A stretch of DNA of 64,000 nt from an uncultured Tenacibaculum sp. (GCF_947502995.1 NZ_CANNBW010000002.1:186001-250000), one strand, 5' to 3'. Shown: positions 34,729 to 44,649, numbered from the stretch's first letter. Notes: a model not told the origin generated them from the letters alone. Made by a program: numbers and translations.

Positions 34729-34962
34729 ATGAGTAGAAAAATAAAATTGATTTGGGATTTTAAAGGTCCAGATGCTTTAGAAACAGCAAAACATCATTGT
34801 ATACATTTAAAAGAATTTGCTCAAATAGAAAGCTTAGATGTTTATGAAATTGATCATAAAGAAATCAATGAAATGTATACGTTAGCTTTTGTAACTGTAG
34901 ACGAATCTATAATGAAAATATTTCGAGACGCATTAAAACCACATCGAGGAGAATTGGCTTAG
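34729..34962 (+). CDS. Small conserved-looking soluble protein, unknown function
   Basis: Start set at the ATG at 34729 (77 residues, MSRKIKLIWDFKGPDALETAK); an upstream frame extension crosses the preceding terminator and is rejected. The protein is compact, with His/Cys in AKHHCIHLKEFAQ and no signal peptide. No family recognised beyond a general alpha/beta look. It may be translated from a very short leader if the TATTTTTG at 34717-34724 is a promoter. Its stop overlaps the end of the convergent hydroxylase gene by 4 bases. Confidence 0.72.
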   Translation: MSRKIKLIWDFKGPDALETAKHHCIHLKEFAQIESLDVYEIDHKEINEMYTLAFVTVDESIMKIFRDALKPHRGELA

Positions 34963-35729
34963 TTTACTTCTTTTTGAGTTATTTCTTCGAAAGTAATATC
35001 GTAATCTTCTCTAATTGTACCCATTATTCTATCCCAGAACAAGAAGTATAAACCATAATTACCATTAAATCGCTTGTGATGTAAGTTATGAGCTGTGGAG
35101 GTATTAATCCATTTTCCAATAAATGTTTTATGAAAATTTTTTGGGTATAACTCAAAACCTAAATGACCGTAAACGTTATATATAATTTGGAATAAGAAAA
35201 ATAAACCAAACGCAGAAATATGAACTGGTAATGTGAATGCAATCAATGGAGCAATTAAAGATTCAATAAATCCTTCTAAAGGGTGAAAAGCATAAGCTGT
35301 CCAAGGAGAAGGGTTTGTAGATTTATGATGAATTAGATGAACTTTTCTGTATAATTTGGGATGATGCATTAATCGATGTGCCCAATAAAAATATGTATCA
35401 TGAAGAAAAAGCATCCAAGCCCAACTAAAAATATAGTATCCGATACTATATTCATTAAAGTCAAAATAAATATTGGTGTAGGAAATTAAATAATAAAAGA
35501 TAATTAAAGAAACCGTCGAAAATATTAGTATAGAGATTAAAGAATAACGAATATCTCTTTTGTAATCTTTTAGTTTAGGTATTTTTTTCTGAATTTTTCT
35601 AAACCATAAGCTGTTTTTAAACATCTTGTAAAATAGAAAGAAAGCTATACTGGCTGTAATTAAATAACGAATCAAAATTTTAAAAGCACCATTAGCCCAA
35701 AACTCTAAAAAACTATTGCTATTTGTCAT
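34959..35729 (-). CDS. Fatty acid hydroxylase/sterol desaturase-family membrane protein
   Basis: 256 residues, four or more membrane helices and the eight-His di-iron signature: HDTYFYWAHRLMHH, LIHHKSTNPSP, YAFHPLEG, HNLHHKRFNGNYG. Members hydroxylate or desaturate lipids (sterols, carotenoids, fatty acids). In Flavobacteriaceae a carotenoid or sphingo/ornithine-lipid substrate is possible, but there is no neighbouring lipid gene to decide. Complete, with all His clusters. Convergent with the small upstream gene. Confidence 0.9.
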   Translation of the reverse strand: MTNSNSFLEFWANGAFKILIRYLITASIAFFLFYKMFKNSLWFRKIQKKIPKLKDYKRDIRYSLISILIFSTVSLIIFYYLISYTNIYFDFNEYSIGYYIFSWAWMLFLHDTYFYWAHRLMHHPKLYRKVHLIHHKSTNPSPWTAYAFHPLEGFIESLIAPLIAFTLPVHISAFGLFFLFQIIYNVYGHLGFELYPKNFHKTFIGKWINTSTAHNLHHKRFNGNYGLYFLFWDRIMGTIREDYDITFEEITQKEVN

Positions 35730-35835
35730 ACTTTAAATGTAATGTAATTTAAAATGCATTCAAAACATTTAGGTTGTATTAAACTTAAATGAGTTTATAT
35801 TAATATTGTATATTTAAATAGAGTAGAAACTAATT

Positions 35836-36456
35836 ATGGGGCAAAAAACAACTTTAATAGTATTCCTTTTTTTGAGTTTAATAATAAAAGCTCAACATCA
35901 ATATGTTACTAATAAAGGTCATGAATCATTAGAAAAAGCAATATATGTAAGTCATGAGATGATAGAAGGAAGAACGGCTTATTTTGAAAGGCAAGCAGAA
36001 GAAAAACCATTAATGTTTCAAAAAACAAGAGTTTTAATTGGTGAATTAAATAGATTGTCTAACAATGTGAAAAGTTATATTGATACTATTCAAAGAGAGG
36101 TAAATACAGAGCGAGTTGTTTACGATTTGTTAGAAGAGAATTTCTATAAAAAAATATTGTTTACTCCTCAAGGAAAGCTTACTAAAAGAGCAAAGCGATT
36201 AAAGATTAAAATTGATAGTTTGTATAATTTTTCATTAAAAGTTAATGTGCATAGATTATCTCAACTAGAGAATTTTTCAAAAGAACATTTTAAAACCGAT
36301 AATGAATATTATGATTTTGATGAGAATAAGCTAACCTTTTTCGAGCATTTATTTTACGATAAAACGAATTATGGTATTATGATGTCGATGTATTATCTTA
36401 CCTTAGATGTACAAACATTTCAGTTATTGTATTACGGAACAGTAATGAGTTATTAA
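35836..36456 (+). CDS. Exported hypothetical protein
   Basis: 206 residues with signal peptide (TTLIVFLFLSLIIKAQ). The mature part is helical and rich in Lys/Glu/Tyr/Leu, with NRLSNNVKSYIDTIQREVN and LTKRAKRLKIKIDSLYNF suggesting helical hairpins. It loosely resembles the N-terminal part of gliding-associated GldM-like exported helices, but not enough to name it. No catalytic motif. It is followed 20 bases later by the 96-residue gene. Confidence 0.72.
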   Translation: MGQKTTLIVFLFLSLIIKAQHQYVTNKGHESLEKAIYVSHEMIEGRTAYFERQAEEKPLMFQKTRVLIGELNRLSNNVKSYIDTIQREVNTERVVYDLLEENFYKKILFTPQGKLTKRAKRLKIKIDSLYNFSLKVNVHRLSQLENFSKEHFKTDNEYYDFDENKLTFFEHLFYDKTNYGIMMSMYYLTLDVQTFQLLYYGTVMSY

Positions 36457-36475
36457 CTAAAAAAAAGAATAAGTT

Positions 36476-36766
36476 ATGTATTTAATTAATTTACATGCAG
36501 TACCTAAAAAAGGAACAGAATATTTTGAAAAAGTTGTTGGAGCTTATGTTAGCGTGTATATAGATTATGTTGATGGAGAAGGAGCTATTCAATTGGCGAA
36601 ATATTATACTGAAGAAGAAGGCTGGTTAGTACAAAATGTAGAAGATGATTTTTACGAAATAGACAATCCAGACGAATTAGAAAAAGACTATAAAGATCAT
36701 TACAATGAAGCCAAAGAATGTGGATATACAATGGTTTTCAATTGTTATGAATCTGTTGAAGAGTAG
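36476..36766 (+). CDS. Small acidic hypothetical protein
   Basis: 96 residues, no signal peptide, acidic (many Asp/Glu), with MYLINLHAVPKKGTEYFEKV at the start and a central KYYTEEEGWLVQNVEDDFYEID. Alternating pattern suggests a small alpha/beta fold. Family not recognised. Probably co-transcribed with the exported protein upstream. Confidence 0.7.
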   Translation: MYLINLHAVPKKGTEYFEKVVGAYVSVYIDYVDGEGAIQLAKYYTEEEGWLVQNVEDDFYEIDNPDELEKDYKDHYNEAKECGYTMVFNCYESVEE

Positions 36767-36822
36767 TTTTTCTTTAAATCAGAATCTTAAAGTTTAAATT
36801 AGTAGTTAGTAAAGTGTTTTTA

Positions 36823-38031
36823 TTAACTACTAATTGCATTGGCGCAGATAAAACCTCCTGTCCAAGCATTTTGGAAATTAAACCCACCAGTAACCGCATC
36901 GATATTTAGAATTTCACCAACAAAAAACAAATTTTGATGTAACTTACTTTCAAAACGTTTGAAGTTAATTTCTTTTAAATCAATTCCACCGGCTGTTACA
37001 AACTCATCTTTAAATGTAGATTTTCCTTCCGCAAAAAATACAGCATTTGTTAACTGTTCTGCCAACTGAGAAGTTTGTGTTTTTGTAATATTAGCCCAAT
37101 TTTGCTGCAATTCAATATGAGAAGCATTTAAAAAACGTTCCCATAAACGTCTAGGAATTTCACTAAAAGGAGATTTTAATCCAATTTGTTTTTTTGCGTT
37201 TACTTTCTTTAAACGATTTAATTCTTCTGTAATTTGATTGGTTGATTTAGATAACCAATTTACAGCAACTTTATAACTGTACTTTTTCTCTGCTAAAATT
37301 CGCGCCCCAAATGCAGATAATTTTAAAACAGCAGGTCCACTTAATCCCCAGTGCGTAATTAAAAGTGGTCCGAAGTTTTCAAGTTTACTGTCTAGTATTT
37401 TCACACTAGCATTGGGAACAGAAATTCCACCTAAATCTTTAATTCTTTCGTCTTTAATATTGAAAGTGAATAGAGAAGGAACAGTGTTAATGACAGAATG
37501 CCCTAGTTCTTCAGAAAGCTCCCAAATCTTTTTACTACTACCAGCAGCTACAACTAATTTATCAGCAATAAAAGAATTATTTTTTGTGTTAATAACCCAA
37601 TTATTTTCTTGTTGATAAAATGAAGTTACATTTTGACTTGTTAACACTTTGATATTTAGTTTTTCAACAGCTTTTTGAAAACAGTCGATAACAGCCTGAG
37701 AAGTATTAGCTTCAGGAAAAACACGATTGTCATTTTCAATTTTTAATGGAACATCTCTGTTTTCAAACCATTCAAAAGTATCGCCAGTCATAAATTGATG
37801 GAAAGGACCTAAAAGTTCTTTACTTCCTCTTGGGTAAAATTTTATAAGTTCTTTTGGCTCAAAACAAGCATGAGTAACATTACAACGTCCTCCACCAGAT
37901 ATTTTTACTTTTTGTAATACATCTTTACCTTTTTCAAGGATGGTAATATCTAAGTCGGGATTTAATTCTTTTGCATTAATTGCTGTGAAAAAACCAGCAG
38001 CTCCACCGCCTATAATTACGATTTTATTCAT
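36823..38031 (-). CDS. HI0933-family NAD(P)/FAD-dependent oxidoreductase
   Basis: 402-residue flavoprotein: N-terminal FAD Rossmann motif (IVIGGGAAGFFTAINAKE), SGGGRCNVTHACF (HI0933/BaiN signature), LVVAAGSSKKIWELSEELGHS, ITHWGLSGPAVLKLSAFGAR and the C-terminal FAD motif FVGEILNIDAVTGGFNFQNAW. The reaction is uncertain for this family (reductase of unsaturated rings or flavin/thiol chemistry). It overlaps the GHMP kinase gene upstream by 4 bases, so it is in the HMG-CoA reductase operon. Confidence 0.92.
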   Translation of the reverse strand: MNKIVIIGGGAAGFFTAINAKELNPDLDITILEKGKDVLQKVKISGGGRCNVTHACFEPKELIKFYPRGSKELLGPFHQFMTGDTFEWFENRDVPLKIENDNRVFPEANTSQAVIDCFQKAVEKLNIKVLTSQNVTSFYQQENNWVINTKNNSFIADKLVVAAGSSKKIWELSEELGHSVINTVPSLFTFNIKDERIKDLGGISVPNASVKILDSKLENFGPLLITHWGLSGPAVLKLSAFGARILAEKKYSYKVAVNWLSKSTNQITEELNRLKKVNAKKQIGLKSPFSEIPRRLWERFLNASHIELQQNWANITKTQTSQLAEQLTNAVFFAEGKSTFKDEFVTAGGIDLKEINFKRFESKLHQNLFFVGEILNIDAVTGGFNFQNAWTGGFICANAISS

Positions 38032-38957
38032 AAAACCATTTCGTTGTAAGGAATGATAATTTCAAAACCTTTGTTCTTAAAATATTCAGGAGTTTCATTA
38101 TTTCCTGTAGCTAAAACAAAATCTCCACCCCAAGCGCCTAAACTTTTTACAGTGCCAAAATAATCTGAAAATAATCTATCTTTTACTTTGGGTAATTCGA
38201 TAATAGAGGAAACTAAATTTTCGTGAGTATTTAGTAAATCTTCAAAATCAGATAAGTTTTTCGATGTAATTAAATCTTTAGAGATTTGAGAAATAAGTTG
38301 AATTTCGTTTTCTAATTTATGTCTTTTTTCCTTGTATCTTTTTATACCCTCTCTACTGTTTTGCTTTTGATTTAAAAAAACAAAATACAAGTCGTTTGAA
38401 AAAGTAGGAGAGAAGTTCACTTCTGTAATAGTAGGTTTTTTATCTTCTAATTGATAAAAAATAGGTGAATTGTGTTTTGCACAAGCAATATCATAACCAC
38501 TGCCAGAAAAAGCATTCCAAAGTAAAGTGAAAGGATTCACTTTTGCCCAAGATGCAATGTTATTGATTAATGTAGATGAGCTTCCCAATCCCCAATTTTG
38601 TGGAAAAGTTAAATGAGTTTTTACAACATAACCCTGACTAGAGTTCAGAAAATCTGGATTTAACTTCCTGGCTTCTTGTAAAATATTTTGTAAAGTTTCA
38701 GCTATTTGATCAGAACTTTCTTCTTGATCTGAGTTGAAAGTAGCAGAGGTTAAACGAAGTTTAGGTACATCAAACGAAGCTTCAAACCAACATTCGCCAG
38801 TATTAGTAAAACTTCCCCAAATTAATTCAGGTTGATCTATTGGTGTTACCGTTAAATCTTGTCCATATTTTGTTGGAACAGCTAAAGAAGTTGCTCCGTC
38901 TAAAACAAGATACTCTCCTGTTAATAATAATTTTCCGTTACTGTAGTGTTTTTCCAA
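38028..38957 (-). CDS. GHMP kinase, probable phosphomevalonate kinase
   Basis: 309 residues beginning EKHYSNGKLLLTGEYLVLDGA, typical of flavobacterial GHMP kinases, with the ATP loop in WGLGSSSTLINNIASWAKV, GSGYDIACAKHNSPIFY and a C-terminal LGAWGGDFVLATG. The start codon is TTG at 38957; there is no ATG near. It follows HMG-CoA reductase by 45 bases and overlaps the flavoprotein. With the kinase at 27.5 kb assigned to mevalonate, this one most simply phosphorylates phosphomevalonate; assignment by elimination. Confidence 0.78.
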   Translation of the reverse strand: MEKHYSNGKLLLTGEYLVLDGATSLAVPTKYGQDLTVTPIDQPELIWGSFTNTGECWFEASFDVPKLRLTSATFNSDQEESSDQIAETLQNILQEARKLNPDFLNSSQGYVVKTHLTFPQNWGLGSSSTLINNIASWAKVNPFTLLWNAFSGSGYDIACAKHNSPIFYQLEDKKPTITEVNFSPTFSNDLYFVFLNQKQNSREGIKRYKEKRHKLENEIQLISQISKDLITSKNLSDFEDLLNTHENLVSSIIELPKVKDRLFSDYFGTVKSLGAWGGDFVLATGNNETPEYFKNKGFEIIIPYNEMVL

Positions 38958-39002
38958 ATCTAAATTTAGGTTTGAATAATCGTTTATTGTTTTTAATAAA
39001 AA

Positions 39003-40736
39003 TTATAAAAGATTAAATTGTTTATAATGATGTGTAAAATGCTTTACTTGAAACTTTTTCCAATATTCAAAATCAAGTTCACCAAAGAAAGGATGTACTA
39101 CAGTTCTAGTACTATCTTTTTCAAATACATCAAAAAATAATCGAAGTTGTATAATTAAATCGTCGATAGCTTCATCAATAGAGCTAAATTTAGTTGGTGT
39201 TGGAGTGTCAGATAAAAATGAGGCTCTAAAACCAGGTTGTATTTCATTATTGGTATCTAAAAATGCTCTTCTACGAGCTGTTTTATCATCATCAACAAAA
39301 ATATCTATCTTCCAGTTCCCATTAGGAATTTGAGTTACAGCACTTAAATGTTCAACCATTTGTTGAGCATTCATAGTTCCAAAGACAGGTTTACTTTCTT
39401 TAGATAATTTCCCAAGAGTTTCCTTTATTTCTGTTTCGTTAGTAATATCTACCCAATTTATTTTTGGCTTACGTAATTCTTCTAATTTTTCTATAACAGC
39501 ACTGTGTGAAACTGTTTTGTTTTCGAAAAAAGAACTGATACTTTCTTTTTCTTGAACAGTTGCATTGTGTTGGTTAAGAATATTCATCAAATGCATTTTC
39601 ATATGTCCATGCTGAATTCCTTTCGTTGTTAAAGCTCTTAATGCAGCAAAGTTTTGGGCTAAACCAGCAGCAGCGATAATTTGCATTAAATCTCTAGCAT
39701 TTGGTTTTTGCATCATGTCTAAAGATAATCTTGCCATTGGATGCAAAGCGGTTAAACCACCAACAGTTCCTAGAGCTAATGGAATTTCAATCCAAAATTT
39801 AAAAATACCATCTTTAACTTCACAGTGTGTTAAACTAGAGTATTTTCCATTTCTAGCAGCATAAGCATGTGCACCAGATTCAATAGCTCTAAAATCATTT
39901 CCAGTAGCTAAAACAACAGCATCAATTCCATTCATAATTCCTTTATTATGAGTAACTGCTCTATAAGGTTCTATTTCTGCGATTTTAACAGCTTGTTCAA
40001 ATTTATGAGCAAACTTTTCAGGATTTTCTCCTCCTAAATCTTCAATAGGACAACTCACTTCTGCTTTAACTATGCACTCAGGTACATAATTAGAAAGAAT
40101 ACTCATGATAATTTCGATATCTTCCTTCTGAAATTTTTTAGCAATAGCTTCTAAACAAGAGTTGATAAAGTTTGCTCCCATACTATCTTTTGTCTCAAAA
40201 GTGACGTGAAGTTGATAGTAATTTTCTAAATCAGCTGTTTTGTCTTTAAGTTCAATATCTAAAATACCACCACCACGCTTTTCCATATTTCTAGTGATAG
40301 AAGCAGTAGCGGCATATAATTCTGTTTTGTTCAGGTTGAAATAATTCTCTAAATCTTTTTTATTTCCGGCATAAATAAAATGTACTTGTCCGATTTTAGT
40401 AGTAGAAATTACTTCTGTTTTAAATCCTCCTCTTGTACTCCAATATTTTGCAACCTTTGCAGCAGCAGCTACAACAGAACTTTCTTCCACAACCATAGGA
40501 ATAACATATTCTTTGTTGTTAATTACAAAGTTAGGAGCAACACCATAAGGCATGTAAAAGTTAGAGATAGTATTCTCAATAAAATCATCGTGGAGCTGTT
40601 GTAATTTCTCGTCAACATTCCAGTATTGTTTTATTGTTTGAATAATTTCAGGTTGATTATTGAAGTAGTTTTGAGCTAACCAATCTATTTTCCCTTCTTT
40701 AGTTAGCTTAGAAAAGCCAGAAATAATCTTCGACAT
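39003..40736 (-). CDS. Class II HMG-CoA reductase fused to a DinB/DUF1569-like domain
   Basis: 577 residues. The first ~425 are a class II (degradative-type) HMG-CoA reductase: RNMEKRGGGILDIEL, DSMGANFINSCLEAI, HNKGIMNGIDAVVLATGNDF, GGLTALHPMARLSLD, AGLAQNFAALRALTTKGIQH, GHMKMHL (catalytic His). It makes mevalonate from HMG-CoA here. The last ~150 residues are a separate domain: MNAQQMVEHLSAV, FGELDFEYWKKFQ and HFTHHYKQFNLL, the metal-binding His pattern of DinB/DUF1569 proteins. Reductases of this class usually stop near 430 residues. The domain boundary is at LEELRKPKINWVDIT; there is no frameshift. Confidence 0.93.
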   Translation of the reverse strand: MSKIISGFSKLTKEGKIDWLAQNYFNNQPEIIQTIKQYWNVDEKLQQLHDDFIENTISNFYMPYGVAPNFVINNKEYVIPMVVEESSVVAAAAKVAKYWSTRGGFKTEVISTTKIGQVHFIYAGNKKDLENYFNLNKTELYAATASITRNMEKRGGGILDIELKDKTADLENYYQLHVTFETKDSMGANFINSCLEAIAKKFQKEDIEIIMSILSNYVPECIVKAEVSCPIEDLGGENPEKFAHKFEQAVKIAEIEPYRAVTHNKGIMNGIDAVVLATGNDFRAIESGAHAYAARNGKYSSLTHCEVKDGIFKFWIEIPLALGTVGGLTALHPMARLSLDMMQKPNARDLMQIIAAAGLAQNFAALRALTTKGIQHGHMKMHLMNILNQHNATVQEKESISSFFENKTVSHSAVIEKLEELRKPKINWVDITNETEIKETLGKLSKESKPVFGTMNAQQMVEHLSAVTQIPNGNWKIDIFVDDDKTARRRAFLDTNNEIQPGFRASFLSDTPTPTKFSSIDEAIDDLIIQLRLFFDVFEKDSTRTVVHPFFGELDFEYWKKFQVKHFTHHYKQFNLL

Positions 40737-40758
40737 TCATCTTATTTTTAAAACGGAA

Positions 40759-40766
40759 CAAAGATA
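40759..40766 (-). promoter_or_regulatory. Promoter -7 element of the HMG-CoA reductase operon
   Basis: TATCTTTG on the minus strand, 23 bases before the start codon; TAnnTTTG match. Confidence 0.6.
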
Positions 40767-40886
40767 ATTCTTTCCTTTAAATCAAAATTTATAATTGTAG
40801 TTTTCTGTTAAATTACAGTAAAATTTATTATTTTTTCGTAAACTTGGCAGTCGTTTTATTAAATCATCAAATAAATAAGATACTTC

Positions 40887-43061
40887 ATGAAAAAATTATG
40901 CTTTTTAGCAATTTTGGTGACTTTTTTTTCTGCTAAAAGTCAATCGACTACAAATAATTTAAAAGAAATTACATTAGAGGAGATTTGGAATGGATCGTTC
41001 TCTGCTGACAGAATGAATGCCTTAAAATCTATGAACGGAGATTTTTACACGGTATTAGGTTTTAATAGAGAAACAAGAACAACTACAGTAGATAAGTATA
41101 GTTACGAGACACAACAAAAAGTAGAAACTATTGTTGATGGAAGAAGCTTACCAAACTTAGATTATTTTAGTTCTTATTCTTTTAATGATAATGAGACAAA
41201 ATTATTGTTAGGAACTAACTTCAAACAAGTTTATCGTCATTCCTATAAAGGAACATACTTTATTTACGATATAGCAACTAAAGATTTAATTTCTTTAGGA
41301 GAAGATATTCAAGAGCCAACTTTTTCTCCAGATAGTAAAAAAGTGGCGTATGCAAAAGATAATAACTTATATGTTAGAGATCTTGAGGCAAATAGAGAAA
41401 TAAGAGTAACAAATGATGGGAAAATAAATGCTATTATTAATGGTACAACCGACTGGGTGTATGAAGAAGAATTTGCATTTGTAAAAGCATTTGAGTGGAG
41501 TAAAGATAGTAAGCATGTTGCATTCTTAAGATTCGACGAAAAAGAAGTTGCACAATTTTCAATGAATGTTACTGGTAATGAATTATATCCATCATCGCAT
41601 ACATTCAAATATCCTAAAGCAGGAGAAAAAAATGCTGTTGTAACTTTAGAATTATTTAATGTTGAAAAAAGGTCTGTAAGTAGAGTAGATTTAGGAAGCT
41701 ACGAATATATTCCAAGAATTCAATGGACAAACAAACCAGAAGTTTTATCTATCACAACTTTAAATAGACATCAAAATGATTTAAAATTATTTTTCTTCAA
41801 TGCTAATACAGGTAACTTAAAAGTAGTATTGAACGAAAAAGATGAAGCTTATGTCGATGTTCAAGATAATTTAACGTTTTTAGATGATAATAGTTTTATT
41901 TGGACTAGTGAAAAAGATGGTTTCAATCATATTTATCATTATAATGAAGATGGTACATTAAAAAATCAAATAACTAAAGGAGATTGGGACGTTACAAATT
42001 ATTATGGATTAAGTAAAACCAATAATAAAATATATTATCAATCTGTAGAAAATGGATCAATTAATAGAGGAGTTTATGCTGTCGGTTTAGATGGAACTGG
42101 TAAAAAATTACTTACAGATAAAAGTGGACAAAGTAGTGCTTCTTTCAGTAAGAATATGAAGTATTTTATTAATACACATTCTTCTGCAACAGAAGTGCCA
42201 ACGTACACTTTATACAATGGTGAAGGACAAAAAATTAAAACTTTAAAGGATAATATCGATCTTCATGTAAAAATGAAAGGATATAAAATGAGTAAAAAAG
42301 AATTCTTTACTTACAATATCAATGGGAATGATTTAAACATGTGGATGATTAAACCTGCTGATTTTGATTCTACAAAAAAATATCCATTATTATTATTTCA
42401 ATATTCAGGGCCTGGTTCTCAGCAAGTAGCGAATAGATGGAACTCTAGTAACGACTATTGGCACCAAATGTTAGCTCAAAAAGGTATAATTGTTGCGTGT
42501 GTAGACGGACGTGGAACTGGATATAAAGGAAGAGATTTTAAGAAAGTTACTCAGAAAGAATTAGGGAAATACGAAGTTGAAGATCAAATAGCTGTAGCTA
42601 AATTTTTTGCAGGAGAAAATTATATTGATGCAAAAAATATTGGAATTTGGGGTTGGTCTTACGGAGGTTTTATGAGTACAAACTGTATTCTTAAAGGTAA
42701 TGATGTTTTCTCTATGGCTATTGCTGTAGCACCTGTAACTTCTTGGCGTTTTTATGACACTGTTTATACAGAACGTTATATGACTACACCACAAGAGAAT
42801 GCATCAGGATATGATGAGAATTCACCAATTACTCATGCTGACAAATTAAAAGGAGATTATTTATTAGTTCACGGTTCAGGAGATGATAATGTTCACGTTC
42901 AAAATACAATGAGAATGGTGAATGCTTTAGTAGCAGCTAATAAACAATTCGATTTATTTATTTATCCAGATAGAGCACACGGAATTTACAGAGGAAAAAA
43001 TACTAGACTTAATTTATATACAAAGATGACCAATTTTGTATTGAAGAGTTTAAAAAACTAA
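40887..43061 (+). CDS. Dipeptidyl peptidase IV (S9B family)
   Basis: 724-residue exported serine peptidase that releases X-Pro or X-Ala dipeptides from peptide N-termini. Signal peptide KKLCFLAILVTFFSAKSQ; eight-bladed propeller (DPPIV_N, about 60-460, with YEEEFAFVKAFEWS, the double-Glu motif that binds the peptide amino end); alpha/beta hydrolase with nucleophile Ser in WGWSYGGFMS, Asp in GSGDDNVHVQ and His in DRAHGIYRG. It is followed 21 bases later by two peptide transporters, making a peptide-use unit. Confidence 0.96.
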   Translation: MKKLCFLAILVTFFSAKSQSTTNNLKEITLEEIWNGSFSADRMNALKSMNGDFYTVLGFNRETRTTTVDKYSYETQQKVETIVDGRSLPNLDYFSSYSFNDNETKLLLGTNFKQVYRHSYKGTYFIYDIATKDLISLGEDIQEPTFSPDSKKVAYAKDNNLYVRDLEANREIRVTNDGKINAIINGTTDWVYEEEFAFVKAFEWSKDSKHVAFLRFDEKEVAQFSMNVTGNELYPSSHTFKYPKAGEKNAVVTLELFNVEKRSVSRVDLGSYEYIPRIQWTNKPEVLSITTLNRHQNDLKLFFFNANTGNLKVVLNEKDEAYVDVQDNLTFLDDNSFIWTSEKDGFNHIYHYNEDGTLKNQITKGDWDVTNYYGLSKTNNKIYYQSVENGSINRGVYAVGLDGTGKKLLTDKSGQSSASFSKNMKYFINTHSSATEVPTYTLYNGEGQKIKTLKDNIDLHVKMKGYKMSKKEFFTYNINGNDLNMWMIKPADFDSTKKYPLLLFQYSGPGSQQVANRWNSSNDYWHQMLAQKGIIVACVDGRGTGYKGRDFKKVTQKELGKYEVEDQIAVAKFFAGENYIDAKNIGIWGWSYGGFMSTNCILKGNDVFSMAIAVAPVTSWRFYDTVYTERYMTTPQENASGYDENSPITHADKLKGDYLLVHGSGDDNVHVQNTMRMVNALVAANKQFDLFIYPDRAHGIYRGKNTRLNLYTKMTNFVLKSLKN

Positions 43062-43081
43062 ATAAAACTTAACTAATTTTT

Positions 43082-44632
43082 ATGAAAGATTCAGCAATTA
43101 AACAAAAGGAGCTTTTTGGACAACCAATAGGACTCTATATATTGTTCTTAACTGAAATGTGGGAACGTTTTTCATACTATGGTATGAGAGCATTACTTGT
43201 GTTGTACATGACAGCATCTACTTTAGGAGATGACGCAAGAGGAGCAGGTTTAGGTTGGACTGAAAAAGAAGCTTTAGCATTATACGGATGGTATACAATG
43301 TTAGTTTATGTTGCTTCTATTCCTGGAGGAATGATTGCTGATAAATTATTGGGGCAAAAGAAATCAGTTTTGCTTGGAGCAATAATTTTGTGTTTAGGTC
43401 ATGGAGTTTTGGTTATGACCGATACATGGGCTTTTTACACAGGACTTGGATTAGTAATTGCTGGAGTTGGTTTGTTAAAGCCAAATATTTCTTCAATGGT
43501 TGGAGGTTTGTATAAAGAAGGAGACATAAGAAGAGATAAGGGGTTCAGTGTATTTTACATTGGAATTAATTTAGGTTCACTACTGGCTACTATGATTGTA
43601 GGATTAGTTGTTGCAGAGTGGGGTTGGCATGCAGGTTTTGGTTTAGCTGGAATTGTAATGGTTCTAGGGTTAATTAATTACATCTATGGTCAAAAGTACT
43701 TAACCCATGTTGGTAATTTAAATGTGGATAAAGAAGATGAGAATGAAATTTCTTACGGTCAACTTTATGGTAAGTTATTTAAGTCTTCGAAGCAATTAAT
43801 AATAACTTTATTGTTAATTATAGCATCTGTTATAGGATGGTTTAACTTAGGCTGGGGATATGGATTATTGTTTTTAACTCTTACAGCTATTACAGCATTA
43901 TTAATGATGATTTATAAAGAACTAGAAACTCAAGTTTTTAAAGACAGATTTTTAGTTTTGTTATTATCTTTTATTATGGTGATAATTTTCTGGGGAGCAT
44001 TTGAACAAGCTGGAGGTTTAATGAATTTATATACAGATACTAAGACAGATAGAAATCTTTTTGGTTGGCAAGTCCCTACAGTAATGTTTCAAAGTTTAAA
44101 TGCAGGTTTTATAATTTTATTTGCAACTGCTGTAGCAAGTTTTTGGGCTAAAAGGAAGTTGAAATCTAAAGAAGCATCATCATTATTTAAAATGGCTTTA
44201 GGTATTATTATTATGGGATTTGGATTTTTGTTTATGGTTTTTGCAGCTATGGAGTTTGAAAAATCTGGGAGTTCTAGTATGATATGGCTTGTTTTGGCTT
44301 ATTTATTTCATACACTAGGGGAATTATGTATCTCTCCTGTAGCATTATCATTCATAACTAAATTAGCTCCAGTTAAATATGCGTCTTTAATGATGGGAGT
44401 TTATTTTGCAGCTACTGGATTAGGAAATAAGGTAGCAGGTATAATAGGTGAATCTGCTTCTGATTTTGGTGAGTTAACTATCTTCTCAGGAATCTTAATT
44501 TTTACAGTATTAATAGGTGGTCTTTTTATTTTAATGTTAAAGCCTCTTAAGAGACTTACACATGGAGTAGAAGAAAAAGAAAGAGACCTTAAGAACGAAG
44601 AAGCTGAAGGTTTTGAGTTAGCTGATAATTAA
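43082..44632 (+). CDS. POT/PTR2-family proton-coupled peptide transporter 1
   Basis: 516 residues, 12-14 membrane helices, with the ExxER proton-coupling motif in TEMWERFSYYGMRALL, GGMIADKLLGQKKSVLLGA, LLKPNISSMVGGLYK and FWGAFEQAGG. Imports di- and tripeptides with protons. Sits between DPP4 and a second POT gene (18-base gap), with which it shares the opening motif but only moderate overall resemblance. Confidence 0.94.
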   Translation: MKDSAIKQKELFGQPIGLYILFLTEMWERFSYYGMRALLVLYMTASTLGDDARGAGLGWTEKEALALYGWYTMLVYVASIPGGMIADKLLGQKKSVLLGAIILCLGHGVLVMTDTWAFYTGLGLVIAGVGLLKPNISSMVGGLYKEGDIRRDKGFSVFYIGINLGSLLATMIVGLVVAEWGWHAGFGLAGIVMVLGLINYIYGQKYLTHVGNLNVDKEDENEISYGQLYGKLFKSSKQLIITLLLIIASVIGWFNLGWGYGLLFLTLTAITALLMMIYKELETQVFKDRFLVLLLSFIMVIIFWGAFEQAGGLMNLYTDTKTDRNLFGWQVPTVMFQSLNAGFIILFATAVASFWAKRKLKSKEASSLFKMALGIIIMGFGFLFMVFAAMEFEKSGSSSMIWLVLAYLFHTLGELCISPVALSFITKLAPVKYASLMMGVYFAATGLGNKVAGIIGESASDFGELTIFSGILIFTVLIGGLFILMLKPLKRLTHGVEEKERDLKNEEAEGFELADN

Positions 44633-44649
44633 TAACCAAATAATTTACA

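Noticed and set aside
38955..38962. TAGATTTG as a separate promoter for the second GHMP kinase
   Set aside because: The box overlaps the kinase start codon itself, so it cannot serve this gene; read-through from HMG-CoA reductase explains expression.
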